Positions 17,960 to 26,527 of a stretch of DNA of 64,000 bases are shown here, piece by piece. The translations under genes were made by a program, and so were the position numbers. The notes beneath the pieces are model-generated. The model saw only the letters and a program-made list of their open reading frames with translations, ran no database searches and was not told where the DNA came from. The stretch comes from Streptomyces sp. NBC_00539 (GTDB taxonomy: Bacteria > Actinomycetota > Actinomycetes > Streptomycetales > Streptomycetaceae): the NCBI RefSeq assembly GCF_036346105.1, contig NZ_CP107811.1, positions 5,475,501 to 5,539,500 of the forward strand, written 5' to 3'. Position 1 is the stretch's first letter. Each line of letters begins with the position of its first letter.

Positions 17960-19372
17960 ATGAAGGCCCACGACGGGATGTACATCGGCGGCGCGTGGCG
18001 GCCGGCCGCGGGACGCGACCGGATCGAGGTCGTCAACCCGGCCGACGAGCAGGTCATCGGCGGGGTCCCGGCCGGTACCGCCGACGACGTGGACGCCGCC
18101 GTACGAGCGGCCCGCGCGGCCCTGCCCGGCTGGGCGTCGACGGCCCCGGCCGAACGGGCCGCCCTGATCGGCGCCCTGCGCGACGTACTGGCCGCCCGCA
18201 AGAGCGAGTTCGCCGAGACGATCACAGCCGAGCTCGGTACGACGCTCGGCTTCGCGGAGGCCGTCCACGTCGGCGCTCCGATCGGGGTCGCCGCCTCCTA
18301 CGCCGAACTCGCCTCCTCCTACGCCTTCGAGGAGCGCCTGGGCAACTCCACGGTGCTGATGGAACCGGTCGGTGTGGTCGGGGCCATCACGCCTTGGAAC
18401 TACCCGCTGCACCAGATCGTTGCAAAGGTGGCACCCGCTCTCGCCGCCGGCTGCACCCTCGTCCTCAAGCCGGCGGAGGACACCCCGCTGACCGCACAGC
18501 TCTTCGCCGAAGCCGTGCACGAGGCGGGTATCCCGGCCGGGGTCTTCAACCTGGTGACCGGTACCGGCCCGGTCGCCGGGCAGGCGCTGGCCGCGCACGA
18601 GGGAGTCGACCTCGTCTCCTTCACCGGCTCGACCGCCGTCGGCCGGCAGATCGGCGCCACCGCCGGCGCCGCGATCAAGCGCGTCGCCCTCGAACTGGGC
18701 GGCAAGTCGGCCAACGTCATCCTGCCCGGAGCCGACCTCGCCAAGGCCGTCTCCACCGGCGTGGCCGACGTCATGCGCAACACCGGCCAGAGCTGCAACG
18801 CCCTCACCCGCATGCTCGTCCACCGGGACCAGTACGAGGAGGCCGTCGCCCTCGCGGCGGCCGCCGTCGCCAAGTACGCCACGGGCGACCCCACCCAGCC
18901 CGGCACCAGGGTCGGCCCGGTCGTCAACGCCAAGCAGCGCGACCGCGTCCGCGCGTACATCGTCAAGGGCGTCGAGGAGGGCGCGCGCCTGGTCGCGGGC
19001 GGCCCCGAGGCGCCGCACGAGCACGGGTACTTCGTCGCCCCGACCGTGTTCGCCGACGTCACGCCGGAGATGACCATCGCCCAGGAGGAGATCTTCGGCC
19101 CCGTGCTGTCCATCCTGCGCTACGAGGACGAGGAGGACGCCCTCCGCATCGCCAACGGCACCGTGTACGGGCTCAGTGGAGCCGTCTGGGCCGCGGACGA
19201 GGAGACCGCGGTCGCCTTCGCCCGCCGGATGGACACCGGCCAGGTGGACATCAACGGCGGCCGCTTCAACGTGCTCGCCCCCTTCGGCGGCTACAAGCAG
19301 TCCGGGGTCGGCCGCGAGCTGGGCCCGCACGGTCTGGCCGAGTACCTCCAGACCAAGTCCCTGCAGTTCTGA
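17960..19372 (+). CDS. NAD(P)+-dependent aldehyde dehydrogenase
   Basis: The 470-residue enzyme oxidises an aldehyde to the acid. The catalytic cysteine is C279 in NTGQSCNALTRML and the general base is E245 in ALELGGKSANVIL. The cofactor-binding segment PWNYPLHQIVAKVAPALAAG and the C-terminal PFGGYKQSGVGRELG are intact. ATG 17960 follows GGGAGGAAAG. It stands 132 bp before a zinc alcohol dehydrogenase, suggesting stepwise oxidation of an alcohol. The upstream operator matches that of the nearby acyl-CoA dehydrogenase, so both are probably under the same TetR. The substrate is unknown. Confidence 0.92.
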   Translation: MKAHDGMYIGGAWRPAAGRDRIEVVNPADEQVIGGVPAGTADDVDAAVRAARAALPGWASTAPAERAALIGALRDVLAARKSEFAETITAELGTTLGFAEAVHVGAPIGVAASYAELASSYAFEERLGNSTVLMEPVGVVGAITPWNYPLHQIVAKVAPALAAGCTLVLKPAEDTPLTAQLFAEAVHEAGIPAGVFNLVTGTGPVAGQALAAHEGVDLVSFTGSTAVGRQIGATAGAAIKRVALELGGKSANVILPGADLAKAVSTGVADVMRNTGQSCNALTRMLVHRDQYEEAVALAAAAVAKYATGDPTQPGTRVGPVVNAKQRDRVRAYIVKGVEEGARLVAGGPEAPHEHGYFVAPTVFADVTPEMTIAQEEIFGPVLSILRYEDEEDALRIANGTVYGLSGAVWAADEETAVAFARRMDTGQVDINGGRFNVLAPFGGYKQSGVGRELGPHGLAEYLQTKSLQF

Positions 19373-19504
19373 GCCCCGCCGAACCCCGACCCGAACCCCC
19401 ACCCGGCCCCCACTCGGGCTCCCACCCGAACCCCGGGGCCGGGCCCCGCCGCTCCGCCCGATACCCCGCCCCGCTCGACACCGCCCCGAGAGACGGAAAC
19501 GACC

Positions 19505-20584
19505 ATGGTCCGCGCCGCCATCCTGCCCGCCGTCGGAGCCCCGCTGGAGATCCGGGACATCGTGCTGCCCGAACCCGGCCCCGGCCAGGTCCGGGTGCGG
19601 CTCGCCGCCGCCGGTGTCTGCCACTCAGACCTCTCCCTCACCAACGGCACCATGCGGGTCCCCGTCCCCGCCGTCCTCGGCCACGAGGGCGCCGGGACCG
19701 TACTCGCGGTGGGGGAGGGGGTCACCCACGTCGCACCGGGAGACGGAGTGGTGCTCGACTGGGCGCCGTCCTGCGGTGAGTGCCACCACTGCCGGATCGG
19801 CGAGGTGTGGCTCTGCGCCAATGCCCTCACCGGAGTCGGGGCCGTGTACGCCCACGATGCCGACGGCACCGAGCTGCACCCCGGGCTCAATGTCGCCGCC
19901 TTCGCCGAGGAGACGGTGGTCGCGGCGAACTGCGTGCTGCCCGCGCCCGAGGGGATCCCGCTCACCGAAGCCGCCCTGCTCGGCTGCGCCGTCCTCACCG
20001 GCTACGGCGCCGTCCACCACAGCGCCCAGGTCCGGCCCGGAGAGTCGGTCGCCGTCTTCGGCGTCGGCGGGGTCGGGCTGGCCGCCGTCCAGGCCGCGAG
20101 GATCGCGCAGGCGGGCCCGATCGTCGCCGTCGACGTCTCCCCGGCCAAGGAGGAGCTGGCGCGGGCGGCCGGAGCCACCGACTTCGTGCTCGCGTCCGAC
20201 ACCACGGCCAAGCAGATCCGCGCCCTCACGAGCGGTCAGGGGGCGGACGTCGCCATCGAATGCGTCGGCCGGGCGGAGACCATCCGGGGTGCCTGGGAAT
20301 CCACGCGTCGCGGGGGCCGCACCACCGTCGTCGGCATCGGCGGCAAGGACCAGCAGGTCGCCTTCCACGCCCTGGAGATCTTCCACTTCGCCCGCACCCT
20401 CACCGGCTGCGTCTACGGCAACAGCGACCCCGCCCGCGACCTGCCGGTGATCGCCGACCACATCAGGGCCGGCCGCCTCGTCCTCAAGGACCTCGTCACC
20501 GACCACATCACCCTCGACGGCATCCCGGGGGCCTTCGACGACATGCTGGCCGGCAAGGGCGGCCGCTCCCTGGTCGTCTTCTAG
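19505..20584 (+). CDS. Zinc-dependent alcohol dehydrogenase
   Basis: The 359-residue medium-chain dehydrogenase carries the catalytic zinc region GVCHSDLSLTNG and GHEGAGTVLAVG. The structural zinc lobe is CGECHHCRIGEVWLC (four cysteines). The Rossmann motif VFGVGGVGLAAVQAARI binds the nicotinamide cofactor. It resembles class III-like and mycothiol- or S-alcohol-dependent dehydrogenases (CVYGNSDPARDLPVIADHI), but the exact substrate cannot be read. It follows the aldehyde dehydrogenase and probably shares its transcript. Confidence 0.92.
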   Translation: MVRAAILPAVGAPLEIRDIVLPEPGPGQVRVRLAAAGVCHSDLSLTNGTMRVPVPAVLGHEGAGTVLAVGEGVTHVAPGDGVVLDWAPSCGECHHCRIGEVWLCANALTGVGAVYAHDADGTELHPGLNVAAFAEETVVAANCVLPAPEGIPLTEAALLGCAVLTGYGAVHHSAQVRPGESVAVFGVGGVGLAAVQAARIAQAGPIVAVDVSPAKEELARAAGATDFVLASDTTAKQIRALTSGQGADVAIECVGRAETIRGAWESTRRGGRTTVVGIGGKDQQVAFHALEIFHFARTLTGCVYGNSDPARDLPVIADHIRAGRLVLKDLVTDHITLDGIPGAFDDMLAGKGGRSLVVF

Positions 20585-20731
20585 CGCCCGGCGCGCGCGT
20601 CCCGGCCCGCCGGCCGGGGCGCACGCCCGGGTCCGCCGCCCGGGTCCGCCGCCCGGAGCCGATCGCCCGGGGTCGGTCCCCCTCGCCCCGGTCATCCCCG
20701 GTCGCCCTCCTGGACCGGGCACCCGGCGGGC

Positions 20732-20776
20732 GTCAGGACGTCCGGGTGTCAGGACGTCCGGCGTGTCAGGACGACT
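20732..20776. repeat. Short direct repeats of GTCAGGACGTCCGG at the TetR stop codon
   Basis: Two copies of GTCAGGACGTCCGG and a partial third copy, spaced 16-17 bp, run leftward from the stop codon of the TetR gene. On the minus strand each unit starts with TGA. Confidence 0.7.
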
Positions 20777-21416
20777 GCCGCAGCGTCTCGTACTGGAGTG
20801 CCAGACCGTCCAGCAGGGCCGACAGGCCCGTCTCGAACGCGCCCTCGTCCACCTCCTGCTGCCGCTCCGCCAGCAGGTGGGCCTGGCCCAGGTGCGGATA
20901 GTCGCCCGGGTCGTATGCCGTCCGGTCGTCCACGAAACCCCGGGCGAAGGAAGCGACCGCCGAGCCCAGGATGAAGTACCGCATCAGCGCGCCGATCCTG
21001 GTCGCCTGGGCCGGCGGCCACCCGGCCTGCGTCATCGCGCCGAACACGGCGTCCGCGACCCGCAGCCCCGCCGGGCGACGGCCGGGACCCCGCGCCAGCA
21101 CCGGCACGATGTTCGGATGGTCGGCCAGGGCGGCCCGGTAGGAGTGCGCCCAGTCGTGCAGGGCCTCCCGCCACTCACGGCCGCCGTCGAACATCGACAA
21201 GTCGACCCGGCCGCTCACCGAGTCGGCCACCGCCTCCAGGATCTCGTCCTTCGTGCGGAAGTGGTTGTACAGCGAAGGCCCGCTGACCCCGAGCGCCGCC
21301 GCCAGCCGCCGGGTGGACACCGCCTCCAGCCCCTCCGCGTCCACGAGCGCGCCCGCCGCCTCGACGATGAGGTCTCTGCTCAGGAGGGGCTTGCGCGGTC
21401 TGGCCATGCGGCACAT
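20766..21416 (-). CDS. TetR-family regulator of the acyl-CoA and aldehyde dehydrogenase genes
   Basis: The 216-residue regulator begins MCRMARPRKPLLSRDLI; the second methionine (21407) may be the true start. The helix-turn-helix is LEAVSTRRLAAALGVSGPSL followed by YNHFRTKDEIL (about residues 28-62). It is divergent from the acyl-CoA dehydrogenase gene across a 90-bp gap holding a long palindrome, and a related site precedes the aldehyde dehydrogenase. Local repression of both units is the simplest reading. The ligand is probably an acyl-CoA or acid, by analogy only. Confidence 0.87.
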   Translation of the reverse strand: MCRMARPRKPLLSRDLIVEAAGALVDAEGLEAVSTRRLAAALGVSGPSLYNHFRTKDEILEAVADSVSGRVDLSMFDGGREWREALHDWAHSYRAALADHPNIVPVLARGPGRRPAGLRVADAVFGAMTQAGWPPAQATRIGALMRYFILGSAVASFARGFVDDRTAYDPGDYPHLGQAHLLAERQQEVDEGAFETGLSALLDGLALQYETLRQSS

Positions 21417-21430
21417 AGTAAGACCCGGCG

Positions 21431-21456
21431 CGTTAAACTAGCAGTGCTAATTAACG
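21431..21456. promoter_or_regulatory. Long palindromic TetR operator
   Basis: Outer arms CGTTAA (21431-21436) and TTAACG (21451-21456) are exact, and the interior ACTAGCAGTGCTAA is nearly symmetric. The site lies between the divergent TetR and acyl-CoA dehydrogenase genes. Its core resembles the site at 17884-17902. Confidence 0.7.
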
Positions 21457-21505
21457 CCCCGGCCGTCCGAGACCAACCCACCCCCACCACGTCCGGAGGT
21501 CCCCG

Positions 21506-22657
21506 GTGAATCTGGAGCTCAGCGAGGAACAGACCGCCGTACGCCGGCTCGCCCGCGAGTTCACCGAGCGGGAGATCACCCCGTACGCCGCCGAATGGGA
21601 CCGTGCCGAGAGCGTCGACCGGTCCATCGTCAAGAAGCTCGGCGACCTCGGCTTCCTCGGCCTGACCGTCCCGGAGCAGTACGGCGGCTCGGGCGGTGAC
21701 CACCTCGCCTACGCGCTCGTCACCGAGGAACTCGGCCGCGGGGACTCCGCCGTCCGCGGCATCGTCTCGGTCTCCCTCGGCCTCGTCGCCAAGACCATCA
21801 CCGCCTGGGGCACCGAGGAGCAGAAGCGGGCCTGGCTGCCCCGCCTGTGCTCCGGCGACGCGCTCGGCTGCTTCGGCCTGACCGAGCCCGGCACCGGCTC
21901 CGACGCGGGCAACCTCACCACCCGCGCCACGCGCGAGGGGGACGCGTACGTCATCGACGGAAGCAAGATGTTCATCACCAACGGCACCTGGGCCGACGTG
22001 GTGCTCCTCTTCGCCCGCACCAACGACCAGCCGGGCCACCGCGGTGTCTCCGCCTTCCTCGTCCCGGCCGACAGCCCGGGCCTGACCCGCCGCGAGATCC
22101 ACGGCAAGCTCGGCCTGCGCGGCCAGGCCACCGCCGAACTCGCCCTCGACGGCGTCCGCGTGCCCGCCTCCGCCATGCTCGGCCCCGAGGGCAAGGGCTT
22201 CTCCGTCGCCATGTCGGCGCTGGCCAAGGGCCGGATGTCCGTCGCCGCCGGCTGCGTCGGCATCGCCCAGGCGGCGCTCGACGCCGCCGTCGGGTACGCG
22301 GCCCAGCGCGAGCAGTTCGGCAAGCCCATCGCCCAGCACCAGCTGGTCCAGGAGCTCATCGCCGACATCTCCGTCGACGTGGACGCGGCCCGCCTGCTCA
22401 CCTGGCGGGCCGCCGACCTGATCGACCGGGGGCAGCCCTTCGCCACCGAGGCCTCCACCGCCAAGCTCTTCGCCTCCGAGGCCGCCGTGCGCGCCGCGAG
22501 CAACGCCCTCCAAGTGCACGGCGGCTACGGGTACGTCGACGAGTACCCCGCCGGGAAACTGCTGCGCGACGCCCGCGTCATGACCCTGTACGAGGGCACC
22601 AGCCAGATCCAGAAGCTCCTCATCGGCCGTGCCCGCACGGGGGTTTCCGCCTTCTAG
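21506..22657 (+). CDS. Acyl-CoA dehydrogenase
   Basis: The 383-residue FAD enzyme introduces an alpha,beta double bond into acyl-CoA. GTG 21506 has GGAGGT seven bases upstream. Seen are CFGLTEPGTGSDAGNL and FITNGTWADV (FAD and substrate site), REQFGKPIAQHQLVQ and QVHGGYGYVDEYPAGKLLRD. The expected catalytic glutamate is in LYEGTSQIQK. It looks like a short-chain or branched-chain type. It is divergent from its probable TetR. Confidence 0.93.
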   Translation: MNLELSEEQTAVRRLAREFTEREITPYAAEWDRAESVDRSIVKKLGDLGFLGLTVPEQYGGSGGDHLAYALVTEELGRGDSAVRGIVSVSLGLVAKTITAWGTEEQKRAWLPRLCSGDALGCFGLTEPGTGSDAGNLTTRATREGDAYVIDGSKMFITNGTWADVVLLFARTNDQPGHRGVSAFLVPADSPGLTRREIHGKLGLRGQATAELALDGVRVPASAMLGPEGKGFSVAMSALAKGRMSVAAGCVGIAQAALDAAVGYAAQREQFGKPIAQHQLVQELIADISVDVDAARLLTWRAADLIDRGQPFATEASTAKLFASEAAVRAASNALQVHGGYGYVDEYPAGKLLRDARVMTLYEGTSQIQKLLIGRARTGVSAF

Positions 22658-22749
22658 CAGGCGGCGAGAGCGTCGGCGCGCCCGTCTGAGTACGTACGTG
22701 AGTACGCGCGCGGATGCGTGGCCGGCCGCCCCGCCGCGAAGCTGGAGCC

Positions 22750-23061
22750 ATGAACGAGACACCGGTCAAGCAGCAGAACACGGGGGCGTACTACGGCCAG
22801 GCCGTCGCCTCCTTCGCCACCGCCCTCGCCGCTGTCGGGCTGGGCATCTACAACATGGACGCCGACGGCTGGGTCCGCGCCTTCCTGGGCATCGCGGTCC
22901 TCTACCTCACCACCTCCGCCTTCACCCTCGCCAAGGTCATCCGCGACCGCCAGGAGGTCACGCAGATCGTCAGCCGGGTCGACCAGGCCCGGATGGAGAA
23001 GATCATGACGGAGTACGATCCCTTCTCCCCGAAGCAGCCCCCGGGACGCCCGGCCGCCTAG
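22750..23061 (+). CDS. YiaA/YiaB-family two-helix membrane protein
   Basis: The 103-residue protein has two hydrophobic segments (about 15-38 and 43-62, in SFATALAAVGLGIYNMD and VRAFLGIAVLYLTTSAFTL). The layout and the sequence around GWVRAFLGIAVLY fit the YiaAB domain. The tail is charged and cytoplasmic. Function of the family is not established. ATG follows GCTGGAGCC. Confidence 0.8.
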   Translation: MNETPVKQQNTGAYYGQAVASFATALAAVGLGIYNMDADGWVRAFLGIAVLYLTTSAFTLAKVIRDRQEVTQIVSRVDQARMEKIMTEYDPFSPKQPPGRPAA

Positions 23062-23159
23062 CGGCCGCAGCGCCCGACCGCCGCAGCGCCCCGTAGCCGC
23101 TCTGTCCGGCCGCCGCACGCACCCCGACGCTCCGCGCCGAGCGCCGGCGCGCAAAGCCC

Positions 23160-23173
23160 TAAGCGCTTGCTCA
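23160..23173. promoter_or_regulatory. Operator TAAGCGCTTGCTCA, copy 1
   Basis: The 14-bp sequence contains the perfect palindrome AAGCGCTT and lies 50 bp before the TetR start at 23223. An identical 14-mer precedes the MaoC gene at 24398-24411. Confidence 0.65.
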
Positions 23174-23222
23174 CCCTCCGGTAAGGTGTTGGTTCCTACA
23201 AGCCGAAGAGGGTGAGCGAGCG

Positions 23223-23849
23223 ATGGACAGTGCCGGCGCGGTCGAGACCGGCGGCTACCAGCCGTGGTCGGAGGTCACCCCCGACGCCGCCCGGCGGCTG
23301 CTGGTCGCCGCCGTCGAGACGTTCGCGGCGCGCGGCTACCACGCCACCACCACCCGCGACATCGCCGCCCGCGCCGGGATGAGCCCGGCCGCGCTCTACA
23401 TCCACTACAAGACCAAGGAGGAGCTCCTCCACCGGATCAGCCGCATCGGCCACGACAAGGCGCTGGAGATCCTGGAAACGGCCGCCGACGGTCCGGGCAC
23501 CCCGGCCGAGCGGCTCGACGAGGCCGTGCGTTCCTTCGTACGGTGGCACGCCGCGCACCACACCACGGCGCGGGTGGTCCAGTACGAACTCGACGCCCTC
23601 GCCCCGGAGCACCGCTCCGACATCGTGGCGCTGCGCCGGCAGAGCGACGCCGCCGTGCGCCGCATCCTCGCCGACGGCGTGCGGTCGGGGGAGTTCGACG
23701 TCCCCGACGTCCCGGGCACCACGCTCGCCGTGCTGTCCCTGTGCATCGACGTGGCCCGCTGGTTCAACGTCGCCGGACAGCGCACGCCCGACGAGGTCGG
23801 CGCGCTCTACGCCGACCTCGTGCTGCGCATGGTGGCGGCGCAGCCCTGA
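23223..23849 (+). CDS. TetR-family regulator, probable controller of the MaoC gene
   Basis: The 208-residue protein has its helix-turn-helix at about residues 22-68 (GYHATTTRDIAARAGMSPAA followed by LYIHYKTKEELLH). The C-terminal part includes RVVQYELDALAPEHR, typical of regulators of acyl-CoA metabolism. It is convergent with the MaoC hydratase gene, yet both carry the same 14-bp operator upstream, so it probably represses itself and that gene. Confidence 0.88.
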   Translation: MDSAGAVETGGYQPWSEVTPDAARRLLVAAVETFAARGYHATTTRDIAARAGMSPAALYIHYKTKEELLHRISRIGHDKALEILETAADGPGTPAERLDEAVRSFVRWHAAHHTTARVVQYELDALAPEHRSDIVALRRQSDAAVRRILADGVRSGEFDVPDVPGTTLAVLSLCIDVARWFNVAGQRTPDEVGALYADLVLRMVAAQP

Positions 23850-23897
23850 CCATGAGGGCTGCCCTGGCCGTGAGGGCTGCCCTGACCATGAGGGCCG
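23844..23897. repeat. Three 18-bp tandem repeats overlapping the TetR stop codon
   Basis: Three consecutive copies of CCCTGACCATGAGGGCTG (with 1-3 differences) begin at the TetR stop codon and end just before the convergent MaoC stop. Confidence 0.8.
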
Positions 23898-23904
23898 CCG
23901 CGCC

Positions 23905-24366
23905 TCAGAAGTAGTACCGGGACACCGACTCCGCCACGCACACCGGCTTGTCGCCGCCCTCCCGCTCCACGGTCACGGTCGCGGTGACCTGCACGCCGCC
24001 GCCCGCCTCCGTGACGTCGGTGATCACCGCGGTGGCGTGCAGCCGGGACCCGACCGGCACCGGAGCCGGGAACCGCACCTTGTTCGTCCCGTAGTTGATG
24101 CCCATCCGCATGCCTTCGACGCGCATGATCTGCGGCACCAGGCTCGGCAGCAGCGACAGCGTGAGGTAGCCGTGCGCGATGGTGGAGCCGAAGGGTCCGG
24201 CGGTCGCCCGCTCCGGGTCCACGTGGATCCACTGGTGGTCGCCCGTGGCGTCGGCGAAGAGGTCGATCCGCTTCTGGTCCACCTCCAGCCACCCGCTCGG
24301 GCCCAGCTGTTCGCCGATCCCGGCGCGCAGTTCCTCGGCGGACGTGAAGATCCTCGGTTCGGCCAT
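23905..24366 (-). CDS. MaoC-like enoyl-CoA hydratase
   Basis: The 153-residue hot-dog-fold protein is expected to hydrate enoyl-CoA. The hydratase-2 motif is in DLFADATGDHQWIHVDPERA, followed by PFGSTIAHGYLTLSLLP. The length equals single-domain R-hydratases such as the NodN/MaoC group. A TAAGCGCTTGCTCA operator lies 32 bp upstream of the ATG. Confidence 0.9.
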   Translation of the reverse strand: MAEPRIFTSAEELRAGIGEQLGPSGWLEVDQKRIDLFADATGDHQWIHVDPERATAGPFGSTIAHGYLTLSLLPSLVPQIMRVEGMRMGINYGTNKVRFPAPVPVGSRLHATAVITDVTEAGGGVQVTATVTVEREGGDKPVCVAESVSRYYF

Positions 24367-24397
24367 GCCTGCCCCTGCCTCTCGCTGATCAAGCTAA

Positions 24398-24411
24398 TAA
24401 GCGCTTGCTCA
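24398..24411. promoter_or_regulatory. Operator TAAGCGCTTGCTCA, copy 2
   Basis: This is an exact 14-nt copy of the site in front of the TetR gene at 23223, placed just upstream of the minus-strand MaoC gene. Confidence 0.65.
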
Positions 24412-24529
24412 GCATGCGTGGACCGCCCGCCCCTGTCAACGCACCCCCGCCGCCCCTGTCCCCGCACACCCGTCCCCGTCAACGCACCCCCACCCCGGTT
24501 CCCCGCCCGGGCCGACTACCCTCGGTCAG

Positions 24530-24979
24530 GTGCCGCAGATTCCCGGAAAAGTCCACGAACTCACGGTCGGCCAGCTGTCCGCGCGCAGCGGCGCGGCCGT
24601 CTCCGCGCTCCATTTCTACGAGGCCAAGGGCCTGATCAGCAGCCGCCGCACCTCCGGCAACCAGCGCCGCTTCACCCGTGACGCGCTGCGCCGGGTGGCC
24701 TTCGTGCGCGCCGCGCAGCGGGTCGGCATCCCGCTCGCCAGCATCCGCGAGGCACTGGCCCGGCTCCCCGAGGAACGCACGCCCACCCGCGAGGACTGGG
24801 CGGCCCTGTCCGAAGCCTGGCGCAGCGAACTGGACGAGCGGATCAAGCAACTGACCCGGTTGCGCGAGAACCTCTCCGACTGCATCGGCTGCGGCTGCCT
24901 CTCGCTCAAGACCTGCGCGCTGTCCAATCCGGACGACGTCTTCGGTGAACGCCTCACCGGCTCCCGGCTGTCGCTGTAG
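24530..24979 (+). CDS. soxR: Redox-sensitive MerR-family activator SoxR
   Basis: The 149-residue protein starts at GTG 24530. The MerR helix-turn-helix is TVGQLSARSGAAVSALHFYE, followed by SNQRR-like residues and a coiled dimerisation helix. C118, C121, C123 and C129 in CIGCGCLSLKTC form the C-x2-C-x-C-x5-C ligand set of a [2Fe-2S] cluster. In streptomycetes SoxR responds to redox-active pigments rather than superoxide. Its 3' end overlaps the convergent BKACE gene by 26 bp. Confidence 0.95.
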   Translation: MPQIPGKVHELTVGQLSARSGAAVSALHFYEAKGLISSRRTSGNQRRFTRDALRRVAFVRAAQRVGIPLASIREALARLPEERTPTREDWAALSEAWRSELDERIKQLTRLRENLSDCIGCGCLSLKTCALSNPDDVFGERLTGSRLSL

Positions 24980-25790
24980 CGGCGCGCGCCCACTCCCGGA
25001 CGGCGGCCGCCACCAACTCGGCGTTCGAACGCGCAGGCCGCCCGTCCGGCAGCGACAGCACCTCTCCCACGCCGATGCGCGCGCCCGCACCGCACCGCGC
25101 GGCCAGACGCAGCGCGGGCCAGGCGGCGGCCTCCCGCCCGAACAGCACCCAGGGCACCGACGCCGGCCCGCCCGGCCCCGACACCAGCCCCAACCCCAGC
25201 CCCACCAGTCGCTCCGACACCAGCCCGGACGCCAGCGCGGACACCAGCCCCGACGCCAGCGCCGGATCCGCCTCCGCCAGCTCACCGACCAGCCGAACCC
25301 GCCCCGCCCGCCCCGCCACCCAGGCCCCCACACCCTCGGCCCGCCCCGCAGCGCCCAGCGGCACCACCACATCCACCGCCACCCCGCGCGCCAGCAGCGC
25401 CGACGCCGTCGCCCGCGCCCCCGGCTCCGCCCAGCGCACCACCGCCCGCTCCGGCAGCACCACCCAAGACCGCACCCGCTCCAGCCGCCCCGCCGGATCC
25501 GGCTCGGCCGCCGCGCCCACCGGCACGCCCAGCGGTACGGAGACCCCCGCGCCCCGCAACGCCTCCAGCACCGGCCCCACTACCCGGGGCGAAAGGCTCT
25601 CGCGCCCGCACGGGGTCCTCGGGTGGACCAGTACCTCCCGGGCCCCCGCGGCGACCGCCCCCAGCGCGGACTCCGCCAGCGCCTGCGGGGACATCGGCAC
25701 GGCGGCCCCCTCCGCCGCACCCCGCGCGCCGTTCAGCGCGACCTGGATCCACGCCCCCGGGGCCTTCGGCCCCACCCGCCCACCGCTCAC
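24954..25790 (-). CDS. BKACE-family protein (3-keto-5-aminohexanoate cleavage-like) with altered metal site
   Basis: The 278-residue protein starts at a GTG that overlaps the stop of the upstream zinc-ribbon gene. It shows the family pattern from WIQVALNGARG through AGAREVLVHPRTPCGRESLS to RWAEPGARATASALL. Relatives remembered from streptomycetes read IHLHPKTPCGR and WHEPGA. Here the first metal-binding histidine is leucine and the later WHEPG has become WAEPG. Zinc binding, and so beta-keto acid cleavage, may be lost. The segment ASGLVSALASGLVSERL is an internal duplication. The substrate is unknown. Confidence 0.72.
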   Translation of the reverse strand: MSGGRVGPKAPGAWIQVALNGARGAAEGAAVPMSPQALAESALGAVAAGAREVLVHPRTPCGRESLSPRVVGPVLEALRGAGVSVPLGVPVGAAAEPDPAGRLERVRSWVVLPERAVVRWAEPGARATASALLARGVAVDVVVPLGAAGRAEGVGAWVAGRAGRVRLVGELAEADPALASGLVSALASGLVSERLVGLGLGLVSGPGGPASVPWVLFGREAAAWPALRLAARCGAGARIGVGEVLSLPDGRPARSNAELVAAAVREWARAATATAGSR

Positions 25791-26374
25791 GCCGCCGACG
25801 GATACGTCAGCGCGTCCGCCAACGCAGGTCTGGGCACCACGATCCCGCAGCCCCCGCACACCGGCCCGTCCCACGCCCACGCCCCGGCCCACGCCCCGTG
25901 ACCCGCGCCCACCGGAGGCCAGCGCAGCTCCTGCTCCCCGCAGACCGGGCACGACGTCCCCGGCTCCGACTCCAGCGCCCGCACCAGCCGCCGCAGCACC
26001 TCGCCCAGCGTCCCGTCCGGCCGCACCCCCGGGTCCGCGCACCGCACCACCGCGTCCCCGCTGCCGCCCCACGCCCACTCGGGCCGGCGCAGCCCATGGT
26101 GCTTCTCGCGCCTTCTGCGCTCCGCGAACTGGCGCTCGTACTCCAGCCAGACCGCCCGCGCCTCCTCCAACTCCTCCAACGCCGCGACCAACCGCCGCGG
26201 ATCGGCCGCCCGGTCCTCCGGGGCGATCCCGTGCCGGTCGCACAGGTGCCACCACGTCGCACGGTGCCCGTACGGGGCGAACCGCTCCAGACAGCGGCGC
26301 AGCGAATGGCGCCGCAACGCCCGGTCGTTGCGCCCGTCCCGCACCTGGTAGGCCAGACTCCGGAATCCCGCCAT
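25787..26374 (-). CDS. Uncharacterised protein with C-terminal zinc ribbon
   Basis: The 195-residue protein has a GGAGG site nine bases before its ATG. The N-terminal two-thirds are Arg-rich and helical (RSLAYQVRDGRNDRALRRHS, LEELEEARAVWLEYERQ). A C-terminal CPVCGEQEL ... CGGCGIVVPRP forms a four-cysteine zinc ribbon. I do not recognise the family. Its stop overlaps the GTG of the BKACE-like gene, so the two are translationally coupled and may act together. Confidence 0.65.
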   Translation of the reverse strand: MAGFRSLAYQVRDGRNDRALRRHSLRRCLERFAPYGHRATWWHLCDRHGIAPEDRAADPRRLVAALEELEEARAVWLEYERQFAERRRREKHHGLRRPEWAWGGSGDAVVRCADPGVRPDGTLGEVLRRLVRALESEPGTSCPVCGEQELRWPPVGAGHGAWAGAWAWDGPVCGGCGIVVPRPALADALTYPSAA

Positions 26375-26527
26375 GACACCCTCACCTCCGCCGCGCCCAC
26401 GCCCACACCGACGTCGAGACGCCGTACGAGGTGAACGTCGTCCTACGTTCCGACGTGCCCAACATGCCCGGAGGTGCGTGGGCGCATGCGGGGCGGTCGA
26501 GGCGTGCGGGTGGCACATGGCCGGAAG

